Source of the DNA: Brachynemurus nebulosus
Lineage: Eukaryota > Arthropoda > Insecta > Neuroptera > Myrmeleontidae
Reading direction: 5' to 3'
NCBI GenBank assembly: GCA_035578155.1
Contig: JAPWDM010000001.1
Span: 13,804,725 to 13,868,724, forward strand
DNA length: 64,000 nucleotides
Each line of letters opens with the position of its first letter. The first letter of the stretch is position 1. Under the pieces are notes generated by a model. The model worked only from the letters and a program-made list of their open reading frames with translations. It was not told the origin of the DNA and made no database searches. The position numbers and the translations under genes are program-made. Shown one piece after another: positions 24,919 to 36,200 of this stretch.

Positions 24919-25082
24919 GGCGCATCCACATTCTCGCCGAGGTTGGACGAATAGAGAATGTAGAGGGTCATTGCGTTGTGCCTCGTGATTGGTGTTTTAA
25001 TGCTATTCATATGCCTCAGCCAACCTCACCGAGGATCTCGGCGAGGAACCTCGTCCAACCTCGGCGAGAATGTGGAGGGCCC
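24919..25082. mobile_element. Short MITE with GC-rich TIRs (TCTCGCCGAGG)
   Basis: Left GGCGCATCCACATTCTCGCC, right in reverse complement GGGCCCTCCACATTCTCGCC, both continuing 'gaggttggacga'. The inner part also contains inverted copies of 'cctcggcgagg'. At 164 bp it is strikingly GC-rich against its surroundings. No matching flank duplication was seen. Confidence 0.7.
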
Positions 25083-25160
25083 ATAAAAACTTCGAAATGG
25101 AATTAGTATTATTTTTTTAATTTCTGACATAATTATATATTTATGGATATTTACACAATA

Positions 25161-25440
25161 ATTGAAGAGGCAAGTGGATGAAGGTGTTATGTTACATATT
25201 ACATTTTCTTTTTTTTATAATTTTATATTAGAAACATTTGTAGGTTTTTATTTAGGTACATAATATATTTCCTATGCAACAGTAAATTACTGAATTTCTA
25301 TAAAAACTATTGGACCTAATGAATTCAAATTTAAATTTATGGTAGGTAACTACATCAGCATACGAAATTTCTAAATTTTGCAAAATCTGCTTTTCTGAAA
25401 AAGTATTACATAACACCTTCATCCACTTGGCTCTTCAATT
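25161..25440. mobile_element. TIR MITE (ATTGAAGAGGCAAGTGGATG)
   Basis: About 35-bp inverted termini: left attgaagaggcaagtggatg plus aaggtgttatgtta, right in reverse complement aattgaagagccaagtggat plus gaaggtgttatgta. AT-rich middle, 280 bp in all. A partial match, 'aagaggcaagtgga', also occurs at about 33667. Confidence 0.7.
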
Positions 25441-26380
25441 ATTAAAAAAAAAAAAAAATTATTAATAAAACAAATAAAGCTAAGTAAATATTTTATGGTG
25501 TTTATATTTGATTGATTTGCGGAATAACAGATATTTCCTTAAAAAAATAAATTCCTATCTATAAAATATTTTTCTTTAAAATTTTTTGTTATTACTTTTC
25601 TCTAAAACGATTTAATATTTTTTTAAAATTATTTGACAGTAATTTTTACAATTTTATGTTATATTACCTTCATTTTCTCTATTAGTATGTATTTTTGGTA
25701 TATGCATATTGTTTTTTACAATTTTTCTCATTAAAAAATTAATTAAAAGTCAATATTTTTTTAATACCTTATATTTTAATTATTTCATAAATATAAATAT
25801 ATCGTACAGTGGTGGTACTCATAAAGTATTCGTATCACTATCAGTTACAAACAATTTTAATAAAAAATTTACTATAACTACTTCCAGTGCGCAGCGTAGT
25901 CTTGATATATACACTAAACTGTTTCACTGTTAAGCATTACTTACTACAATACTGCACACTGAATAACTTTAAAAAATTATTTTTACTAACAAAAGAACGA
26001 ATATTTATGAATACGACTGTACTTCAATTTGTTAATTATTTTTATTGATTATAAAAATGTTGTTAATAAATCAAAATGCATATGTATTTGGTTTGATAAA
26101 AAAAAATTAACTCATGGGTCTCACATAAATAAATGTTCCTGTTCTTATAACAGATATTAGCGTTGCAAAGCATTGACATGTACAGCGCCTTAAATACTCA
26201 AACTTACACCAAATTTCATAATAGTTACTTTATAGTTCAATCGTAATTTGTTTTCTGTTTTCGGAATGGTACAAAAAGGTATTGTACAGATTGATTATTT
26301 ATTTATGAAAATGTGTCACTGAATTACATTTTTGAAATAATTAAGAATATTTCATATTTAAAATTAAAAATAAAGTTAAG
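25441..26380. other. No recognised feature
   Basis: AT-rich spacer with chance ORFs only. Confidence 0.5.
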
Positions 26381-26611
26381 TAATAAACAAATACTTTACT
26401 TTGCAAAATACCATTTTTATTTTTGAAACTGTGACAATATTGTTTCGAACCGTTAGTTCAATTTCAAACAGAAATTGAAAGTCTCTCTGAAAATGAAACG
26501 GTTCGAAGCAATATTGTCACAGTTTCAAAAATAAAAGTAGTATTTTACAACGTAAAGTATTTGTTCATTATTTACAAATATGGAATAGCATAAAGGAACG
26601 CTCAAATCTAT
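26381..26611 (+). mobile_element. Hairpin element 2 with shared right tail
   Basis: Long imperfect hairpin: 'aaacaaatactttact' and 'tttttgaaactgtgacaat' on the left are mirrored at 26500-26573, around a loop near 26450-26490 that itself contains 'tttcaaacagaaattgaaa'. The right tail 'atggaatagcataaagga' then 'acgctcaaat' matches that of hairpin element 1, so the two are members of one family with a variable hairpin. Confidence 0.6.
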
Positions 26612-28384
26612 TAATATAATAAAGCCAAGAGTGCAATTGTTTTAGTAACAGTTAACTAATTAAAATTTTAACAGCCATAAAAATCTCTGTAATACAGAGA
26701 AAAACGGTTTCGCTTACCCGATACTAAACTATTTTTCAGGCTAAAATTATGGAAAGGACTAGGTTTGCCAATGTATTTCTTCCAACTCTAAATAATTTTA
26801 TAATACCAGATATCGTAGGTAATTGTTACCGAATCTATAGTTGGCCGGGAACAGTTTGTCATCTAAAGGGTCGTTTATATCTACAGACGTGGTGCATCAC
26901 ATTGTATATTGTATCTCTTAAGAATATAGTCATACAAAAAGTGTAACGTAACCGCACAGACACGAACAGACATAGACCGTGTCCGTACAGTATTTCCGTG
27001 TAAAATATTTTGTCTGTGTTGGGCCGTGTCTATTCATCTTGTACTATGAAATGAATGCATGTTCCGAAACCTACAGGCAAAATTTTCCAAATTTATACGT
27101 AAATTTTCGTTTTATTAGTTATGTCTTCTAGATAATGTGGCACAAAATGGGTCCGGTTTTGATTGTGCTTGGAAAATTCCGACTCACACCTGTGATTGTT
27201 TCGTTTTATGTATGGTTGATATTTCAATTTTAATTACAAGGATCAATTTTATAGTCTAATATCAGTACAGGTGATGAGAAAACTTAAAAAATACGAAATA
27301 TCCGGACTAAAAATACTGAAAGAATTTATAGCTTGATAATTGTTGCTCGAGTCTATAGTTATATCTAGTATAAATTCGTTTTTCCGAATAATTATACTAA
27401 ATTAAAAATATCTTATGTTCTGTCGAACAACCTGCAACTATAAAAAATAAACTATTTTTAAGTTTTAACTAAGTTTAATTTGAGCGTAAATATTTTAAAA
27501 TCAGCCTGAAGAAAATTTTTTCCAAAAAATATTATCAAAATCAAACAATGAATTGTACAATACCTTTTTGTTTCATTAATTCCAAAAATACATTTTATTT
27601 TATTACTTTTTTTTTGTAATTCCTGCTCACAAATATACGTCTTTTCGTTTTTCGACAAAATTAATTAATTCATTCCCATAGGGACTGATCAACAGCTGCC
27701 AGTGTTTCTTAAAACTGTTTCATTTGCAAGTGAGAAAGCTTTATTCAGACAAAAAAAATTAACAAAATAAAATAAAATAATTCCTTTCCAGTTAATGTTT
27801 TATATAATATATATGTTGTTTTTTTTTTTTTTTTTTTTGTTTCATGAAATTCATTACTGACCGGCTTTCGTCCAATGCAGTTATATTATGTAAATGTAAT
27901 TATTTTTTATGGAGCTACCCTATCAGAAAGAGATAAATTAATTGTATGCTTTGTATTCATGTTAAAATATATATTTTAAATATTATTTTTAGAAATGAAT
28001 TGTATTTTCATTTTCATTTTAATATATTTATAAGTATTACAAATTAATAATTATTGAAATATTATCTATCGGAAGACACTGTGAAACAATGAATGTTTTC
28101 ATTGTTATTTTTTTTTTTTTTTATATGGTTAAATATAACCAAATAATATGTATGTGTTAAATATTCTTTCTCGTTTTGTTCTTTATTCTTCTCACCCACC
28201 CGTATATTAAGTTTATGACAAGTAATTTATTACCTGTTTATAGTAAGTTATACGGTTTCAATGAAAAATTTCTTCACGTACTTTTAATAAAAATTATAAA
28301 AAATTCCTAGTATAATATCATTTTATTGCTGAAATCAGTAAAAATGTTGTTATTATTTATTAAGGCTTATCGTATATATACGTA
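26612..28384. other. No gene; unclassified repeat debris
   Basis: Mostly AT-rich. An inverted pair built on 'acagacacg' / 'cgtgtct' at about 26955-27035 hints at another decayed element. Long T-runs occur at about 27820-27839 and 28107-28122. No coding sequence supported. Confidence 0.45.
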
Positions 28385-29379
28385 CCGTAAACACGGATTA
28401 CTTGAGCCCTGGGGTGTAACTTGAGCCCAAAACGGAAAAAGTATTATTTTCTGTTTTGTGGTTATAGTAGTCGGAAATAGTAGTAAGTTACATGTTTAGT
28501 TAATAGGTAACAGCAGTAGGTTTACGGTGTTTAAGTTTAGGTAGTTCTGAAAATTGACACTAGAGGTCAGACAAGTGTTGTTTACTCTCTGTTTGAAGTT
28601 GATGTTTTGTTACGTTGCTAACTTTTGACTGTAAAAATAATTGTGATAGCCTACAAAGGAAGGTAAGTGTACAATTTTAATATTTTGTTCATTACTAAAC
28701 TAAATTCAGATATGTTCATATGCCAACTATTTCGTTAATTTTTTAAATGAAGGTTTTGCTAAATCAGTAAAATAACCTTAAAATTAGGGTAACTTGAGCC
28801 CATTATAACTTTGGTATAAAATGGTACATGGATCCAATTAAAAAGGCATGGAAGTGGTCCAAGAACAAGGACGTATTGTACTATAAATGGGAAGATATGG
28901 TCAAGAAAATACCTCCACCTACACTAATCAAAAAAAAAAATTATTCTCTTTAGGTAGACTAAAAGACACATTTTAACTAATAACAGTAATTTGGTATCCA
29001 TAATAATTTTTTGTTTGAAAATTTTTATTCAGTTTCGGTACCTATTCATGTTTTTTGAATAAGTACATGTTTGTATAATTTATTTTAGTTAGTAATCAAC
29101 ATCCTGCATGGTCTCAAACTGTTTTCAAATGGAAATCACTTGGAAATTTAGGTTTAGGCCCAAGTAACCCGATCTTGAGGTTAACTTGAGCCAAAATCTA
29201 AAAAGCTGTAAAATTTATGAACCATAAGAGAAAGATCTATATTATATAATAAACTAACCGTAGTCATATACAGATTAATATACTGAATTTGCTATCCCAA
29301 ATAAATATAACAGTTATGCTCAATTTTTAAAATTATCAGATGATTTGCAAATATGGGCTCAAGTAATGCGTGTTTACGG
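28385..29379. mobile_element. TA-flanked element with AACTTGAGCCC motifs
   Basis: TA flanks (28383-28384 and 29380-29381). Left CCGTAAACACGGATTACTTG, right in reverse complement CCGTAAACACGCATTACTTG. The motif taacttgagccc, or a near form, recurs at about 28416, 28790, 29181 and inverted near 29157 and 29355. About 1 kb. The plus-strand run around 28825-28935 (WYMDPIKKAWKW then YYKWEDMVKKIP) might be a scrap of a transposase C-terminal part, but this is weak. Confidence 0.7.
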
Positions 29380-29505
29380 TACGATTTTTTTGCCTTTTCC
29401 TTTTTTATAACTTTGCTGCACTAATATTCAGTAATTTTTTAACGTTTAAGTAGAATGCCTTCATTGTACAACAAGAGTGAGTTTTTGTAAGATATTGTAT
29501 CTTAA

Positions 29506-29743
29506 GAGTCGCTTCACACTACAATGGCGGTCACAGTTCTTTCTCAATCCGGTTTCGGTTCAGCAAAATATTATTATATTGAAATAAATGTATGTAATCT
29601 CCTCTACCAACACCATTCCAAACCTAGTCCAATCACGATTGATAGTGTAAATACATTCATTTTTTCTTATTTAAGAATATTTTACCGGACTGAGGCTGGG
29701 CCGAGAATGAACCGTGATAGGCACTATAGTGTGGAGTAATGGC
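29506..29743. mobile_element. TIR MITE (CTTCACACTACA)
   Basis: Left 'gtcgcttcacactacaatgg', right in reverse complement 'ccattactccacactatagt', then on both sides 'cacagttctttctc' or 'cacggttcattctc' and 'tccggt'. 238 bp. The ORF across it is incidental. No clear flank duplication. Confidence 0.55.
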
Positions 29744-29797
29744 CGATCCTAAATAACATATGGAAGGTAATTCAAATTTTGAACGTTAATTTTCATT

Positions 29798-30128
29798 AAA
29801 ATATAAAATAGCAGGAAACTAATTGTAAGTACATTTTAAATATTGAAAAATATTTAAAGTTCGATTACTTTGTCTATTTCACGAATTAAAAATTATTTTT
29901 ATTTTAACTGAACGCGTTTTCAACCTTTCGGTCATCCTAAGAGTAGAAAGATGAAAGATGAATAATTATTTTCATCTTTGTACTCTGAGGATGACCGAAA
30001 GGTTGAAAACGCGTTCAGTAAAAATAAAAATAATTTTTAATTCGTGAAATAGACAAAGTAATCGAACTTTAAATATTTTTCAATATTTAAAATGTACTTA
30101 CAATTAGTTTCCTGCTATTTTATATTTT
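29798..30128. mobile_element. Near-perfect palindromic (foldback) MITE
   Basis: The left half, from 'aaaatataaaatagcaggaa', is repeated inverted in the right half with very few differences over about 150 bp, including 'acgcgttttcaacctttcgg'. The loop is only about 25 bp near 29960. High arm identity indicates either a young insertion or gene conversion between arms. Confidence 0.85.
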
Positions 30129-31792
30129 CCCAGCCAATTTAATTTGATAATTTTTCAAACACTATGTGAACTTTAATTAACATAATGAATTGGCCACTTG
30201 CGAAAGTACATCGTGTGTTTAAGTATCAGCTAAAGCTGGACATTAAGTGAGAAAATGAATATTGGTATATGTTTAAATACGGACAAAAGTTCGCCATACA
30301 TTAATAATCTTTCACAGGGACTCGATAACATTTGAGATTAAAAATTTTTATTATATTTTAACGGCGTTATTATATTTTAAAGGAACTTTTAAAAATAGCG
30401 TAACATAGTTTGAAGTGTACTTTCTTATCCTATATAAATTGAATAATTCTGGCATGTAAGAGCTTACTAGACTTGGCTCTACTTCTAAAGTGTTCATAAC
30501 TCTGAGTTCACAACTCTGATGTTACGCAGTATATAGTATGGCTAATTAATTTTGATAATTATTATAGGAATTTTTAACCAAATGACGATTGTCCTTAGTG
30601 TTTTGACCTTGCTTTAAAAGTCTGCGAAAGAACTTTTAAAACGTCATGTGTATATGAGAAAAGATGTTTCTTTTTTTTTTTTATTAAACATGCTTCGATG
30701 ATGGGTAGGGAAAGAAACATGCTTATTTCAAAATAATTAACACACCCGGTAGCAAATAATAGAAATAGAGGGGGGTAAAACATTAAGAAAACGAATATTG
30801 CCGTTTAAATGAAGAATGGAGTGTTTAGTAACGAAAAGGGATGCTTTATGGTTTCAGTCCCATCAATGTATTTACAAACCTCTAATTCCTTTTAGAGAAA
30901 TCTTTAATAAATTTGTGGAAAATACTTCAAATTTATTGTTATTTTAGAATTCTTTTTGCACTATTCAATATTTGGGTTGGGAATAACCATCCTGCGAAAA
31001 ATGTTGTTTCAAATTCTTACATTATTTATTTTTAAGATGACTCGTTTTAAAATGAAGGCACTATACTGTAGATTTTTGCATAATTTTAATGAAAAATAAT
31101 TAATATTAAGTAAACGTTTATTAAATGTTATAATTAATTACTTCACATCAACAAAGGAGACATCCTTCATTTTATTATTATTTTCATTAGGTATTGTATT
31201 CCTGTCAACATAATGTATACTGAATAATATACTGATGGAAGGTATAGGTAACTTATTCATGCTAACGAAGCGGACAACAGCAAAAATTAGTGTAATACTA
31301 ATTTTGCAGGATAAATATGATACGAATATTTATGCTCAAGGTAATTATTATATTTTAAAGATAAAATATTCTTATGATAGAAGTCTACATATTTGTGAAG
31401 GTAGTCAAGATGAGTAAGTTAATTATTGTTTAAAGAGAAAAATTCCAGGAACAACTAAGCAAATAATATATTGGTATTTTTCATCAAAAAGGTAAGAACT
31501 TTGGTATCAGTATTAAGAGAAACGTACCGAAATAGTTTTAAAAAATTCTAAACGGTTTGGTCACAAACATGACAAAATTATTATAAGGGTTCCCGTATTT
31601 TAAATAGTAATTATTTTGATACTAGAAAGCTAATAGGCATAAGTAGATAAAAAACGAATCGATGTTGCACACACAGATATTATCCTAGAAGCGAAAGTAT
31701 ACGAGTCTAAGATTCTCAAAACGTAGATATATATTGAAATTAAGACTTTTGAAAATCGGGTTCATTACAATAACTTTCTACTTAGGGCCAGA
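30129..31792. other. No recognised feature
   Basis: AT-rich spacer with chance ORFs only. Confidence 0.5.
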
Positions 31793-32028
31793 TTTACTTT
31801 TGTGGAAACCCAGGGGGGCGGCGTCGAAGTTCCTTGGAAAATTTCCGAAATTATTCAAATTTATCCGAAAAATAGGTTTGCGAGCAAAAAAAAGAAACAA
31901 CGAAAAAGCGGCTTATCCTTTCTATTCTATTCCTTCATTTTGAGATATTATTCGATTTTGTGGAGCACCCTATTATGTGGAGGCCCCGGGACACATACCT
32001 CAAGTACTCTTATGTAAATTCGGCTCTG
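31793..32028. mobile_element. hAT-type MITE with perfect 8-bp target duplication
   Basis: The octamer tttctact lies directly on both sides (31785-31792 and 32029-32036). Tips: left TAGGGCCAGATTTACTTTTG, right in reverse complement CAGAGCCGAATTTACATAAG. An 8-bp duplication plus YAGRGCC tips is diagnostic of hAT transposition. The 236-bp interior is noncoding and contains 'gcgagcaaaaaaaag', resembling the phrase in other hAT MITEs here. Confidence 0.85.
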
Positions 32029-32181
32029 TTTCTACTGGGTAGATGATATATTATAGCTGCTTGTCTCTCAAAATTAATTTTTATGTTATTATAGAAGAGC
32101 AATTCTCAATTAATCAAAATATATTTAGGGTGAATGCGGGAGAGATGCCGCACATTTTGAAAACACTTGATAATTCTTAAA

Positions 32182-32315
32182 GTATGCATTTAATTAAAAA
32201 TAAATTGATACCTCTATTTTCGCCAAAACATTTTAAGCTTGTAATAAAGTATGCATTTAATTAAAAATAAATTGATACCTCTATTTTCGCCAAAACATTT
32301 TAAGCTTGTTTTATA
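32182..32315. repeat. 67-bp tandem duplication
   Basis: Two adjacent copies of a 67-bp segment, starting 'gtatgcatttaattaaaaat', appear identical base for base, so the duplication is much younger than the decayed element that carries it. Confidence 0.9.
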
Positions 32316-32557
32316 TCGCCAAATAAAGTCAATAATGGAATTACAAGCTTATGCATTTAATTGATTTGAAAGTTCGTACGCAATAAAAAAAAAATTGTTC
32401 TTTAAAATTATTTATAAATAATTTTAAATTTTGTGTCATAAAGGATTCATAATTAACATTTTTGTAGAGCCTGCAAAGCGGCGTCTCTCCTACACCTATG
32501 GGAGAGATGCCGCATCAAAAAAAGTGAGACGCCGCATAGTTCATATTAAAAATTTTG

Positions 32558-32760
32558 CATTTTACACATACTGTATGAAATGCCTGCAATATGTAACCAT
32601 TTTTGGCACTTTATACATCTTAACCAGTCAACTTTTTTTTCTGTTTCTGAGTACCTTTCAAAACATTCAATACACAGGCAATCATCATTATTTTCGTTAT
32701 CTTCACTGATATGAGGGCTCTTCCTGATCCATTAATGGATCTTTTATATTTGCGTGGCAT
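32558..32760 (-). pseudogene. pogo/Tigger-like transposase: N-terminus joined to zinc finger
   Basis: From an ATG at 32760 the minus strand reads MPRKYKRSINGSG, the typical start of Tigger/pogo transposases. About 55 bases later, in another frame, 32704-32558 reads DDCLCIECFERYSETEKK then VDWLRCIKCQKWLH, a PHD-like zinc finger (CxxC ... CxxCxxWxH) such as closes many insect pogo-type transposases. The helix-turn-helix and DDE catalytic core between them are gone. A large internal deletion that left start and finish is the simplest explanation. The copy cannot encode transposase. Confidence 0.7.
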
Positions 32761-33228
32761 AATTTACAGTCAAAAAAAAAAAGTTGCATAATTAAGGTAT
32801 ATAAGTCTATGTTTTTAACATGTAATATGATGCGGCTTCTATACCAACTTTAAATGCGGCATCTCTCCTTTTTGTTGGGATAGATGCCGCATGTTGCTAT
32901 AGCAAGCTTAGTGCGGAGTTCCAACCTAAAATTTTATACAGTACTTTTAAAATATACCTAAATTAGTAACAAAACTCATTTTCATTAAAACAATGAAATA
33001 TACATACTTAAATTCGAATGAATTAAATGCTTGATAAAATATTATGTTAAAAAACATACTTTTCAATAATAAAAAGTTGGATAATTACTAAACTGATGGA
33101 CTAATCATAAATGTTACCATATACAGCTTAAATAAGTAACTTATTTTAAACATATAATCCATTATTAGCGCTATCTATCAATCAACGGACGAACTATGGC
33201 TACTGCGGCATCTCTCCCGCCCTTACCC

Positions 33229-36200
33229 TATATGGATAAAATCTACCGATTTTTCAACCACTCGTTAACCATATAATCGCGCGATAAAAAAAAAAAAACG
33301 CTCCCACGTGTTAGGCCTAAACATATTGCACCTACCTATGCTCAAATAAATCAATTATCAAAAATAAAAAATTGGAATTTCTTAAGTTATGTAGTTAAAT
33401 TTTTTTTTATTATGTTTAGTTTTTTTGGGTTTTCGGCTACATAGGAATTATACATACATCAGTAGTGAACTGAATAATGATTAAAGTAAGGAATTTTAAC
33501 ATTTCAGGATTGATACATCAAATTAGAATGTATCTTTTTAGTCGATTGCTTTGATGTATCGAAATGTTGCCAATATACCTATACAACGAACGTTCTTTAC
33601 AACTATGATACAATTAACAAACTATTGAAAACAATCAGTGTACAGATAAAGTGTTGAGTGAACCAAAGAGGCAAGTGGAATCTATGGTCAAATAATTAAT
33701 TACCAAAATTCAGTCCGATTTCTTCAAGTGCATACCAGCCTTTTATTTCCCGCATCAGACAAGTTTTTACTGATTTCAGCTTGCAAGCAACATAACCAAT
33801 TAGTGGATGCTTGTATTCACGATAAGAAAAAACCATGGCGTTCGTATACAAACAAGAATATTGCGTCTGTGTTCACAATAAGATTTTTAGCAAATATAAG
33901 TACAGCGAGTAATTTTATATTAATGTGTATAGTGTTTACGTTTCTGATTAATTCGTATTAGAACAGTAACCATTCAACAACCCAAGATAATTATATCAAT
34001 CTAGAGAGGTAGACCAAATGCAACTTATTGCCCTGTGCCTGTTTTCCTTACCGCAACTTTATGGTTGTAAAAGATAATACACAAATTTGAACGTATTAGC
34101 AATCGGGAGCTGCTAAATTGGTATGTGACATCTGGTGATAAGACCGTGCACTTAAAATTAGGAAACAATTTACATGCGCACAATATCAGTGAATCGTGAA
34201 ATTGTTTATTACAGAATTTTTTTTTTTTTTTTTTGGAAAAATAGATGACAAGGACCAGTTGAAGGTTTAAATGAAAGTCTTAAAAATTCAAAAAGTTAAT
34301 TCTAGAATGAGTGGTTCACGTCAGCTTGTATAGATTCTAAATAAACTATGAAGTTTACTATAATTGAGCGACCCATTTTATGATGTGACCGGCATTTCAG
34401 GGATTTAAAGGTTTATGTCAGCCCTTGTCACAGTATATTAATTTAAAAACTTGAAGTTTGCATGGAAACTATAGAAATTATGAAAAATTCTTCCTCATAT
34501 CTATCATGTTTTTTTAAACTCCTCCCATTTGACGGATCTCAACAGTCTATCAAAAATAGGCTTTCATAATTATTAATTACACCAGTGGTGTTCAATAAGG
34601 TGACAATAATATACTAGTTTCAGAAAGTAGATACCTCGCTAAAACTTGGAAATATCCCCAAACTTAACTTTCTTATTAGGTAAGGTTGGGAAGTAAACTG
34701 TGTTCGATCATCAAATTTATGCTTATTTAATTTCGTCGCTAGGTTCTACGTGAGTTGCTGTACTGGATGCTGTGATGGTTTTTTCGCGATGTTAGCTGCC
34801 CATGAGGTGTGTTACTGGCCTGAGTCTGCAGACCTGAGCCGACGCGTTTATCAGCCCTTTACTACTACTGGCGACTACGACTTTCTCATTGATTAACACG
34901 GTCAAATATAGCAGAGAAAAAAGAATGAAAAATAAAATTGGTTCTAGTAAACGTTCTCGCAACGAAGCCAACAGTAACGTTAATTTTCATAACTATAGCA
35001 AACAGTCTATCTAAGAATAATAGTCAATCTAATCATCTTGCCAACAATCTTATATATACCTATCATTCTTGTTCGTATATGAACGTGGTGATTTTTTGTA
35101 TTTGGAATACATATTATGCCCTTAAGGTCCAATTTGATATAATCGTAAATGTTTCAATGTACATACTTGTATATTATAAAAAATTGGCAGAAATAAAATT
35201 TATGAAAAAAATGTAGCTAGCCAACTGCTTTTTAGAATTTTTTGTTAATTAAATTTAGCAACAATTTACGTATTCAATTTTGTATATTGCTGTTGTACAT
35301 ATACTTAAGTATAAAAAACGAAAAAAAAAAACGTAAGACACATAATTAAAAATTATAAACATGATTACTCTTATTAAATTTTAATTTTCTTATTCCATTT
35401 TGTTTGAGAAAATAATTTGATTTCGTTGAAAATATTGAAAATGTTATTTAATAATAATAATATATAAGTAAGTATAGATACTCAAAATAAATTCTACAAT
35501 ATATAATTAAATTTTTCGGTTATAGCTGTTCAATAAAGACGCAACAGGAGTCGTCAACATTGGAATTTTATTAATTTACTATGACAGTAATTTCAGAATA
35601 TACAGTCACCATGTTATACATTAAACAATTAAAACTTATAACAAATATTTAAGTAAGAATTTTCAATTAGTTTCACAAGACAATAAAATATGCTGAAGTA
35701 ATTTATAAATATTCCAATATTAACATAAATTGCAAAATTTATAACATTGTATAAGATTTTCCATTTAATATGATAATAATAAAGGAAAACGATTTTCTTG
35801 AACAATAAAATGTAAGAAAACAACCAGCACCATCAACGCCACAGCAAAGCATGGCACAGCGTAGCATAGCGACGTATTTTTAAAACAAAGGAAGGAAGTA
35901 AGACAAAATATAAAAATCATCATTCAGACTTCTTCTTATATACATACTTGTATTATAATACTCACTCATAATATTATATTATATGTACAGTGTTTCACAC
36001 TTACAATGAAAAAAAAAATAAATATAATACCACTTTTTCTTCCTCAGCCGTTTTTTTTTTGCGCATTTTAGTGTAATTTTCCGTGTGCAAAAAAACATTC
36101 GATAAAGTAAATAATACGTAAATACAAACCTATACACTAAATACAATGCCAGTTTTTTTTTTTGTTTTTATAAATTACTTCAAAATTCCTTGATCTATTT

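Larger units (their letters stand above)
32128..33228 (-). mobile_element. pogo-like element relic with GAGAGATGCCGCA motifs
   Basis: TA flanks (32126-32127 and 33229-33230). Left GGGTGAATGCGGGAGAGATG, right in reverse complement GGGTAAGGGCGGGAGAGATG, both followed by CCGCA. The motif gggagagatgccgca, with variants, recurs in both orientations at about 32478, 32501, 32525, 32832, 32862, 32878 and 33204. A minus-strand transposase scrap lies inside. A 67-bp exact tandem duplication is at 32182-32315. Confidence 0.8.

Noticed and set aside
31235..31417. Small plus-strand ORF with ATG
   Set aside because: 60 codons, AT-driven composition, no family resemblance; chance level for this window.
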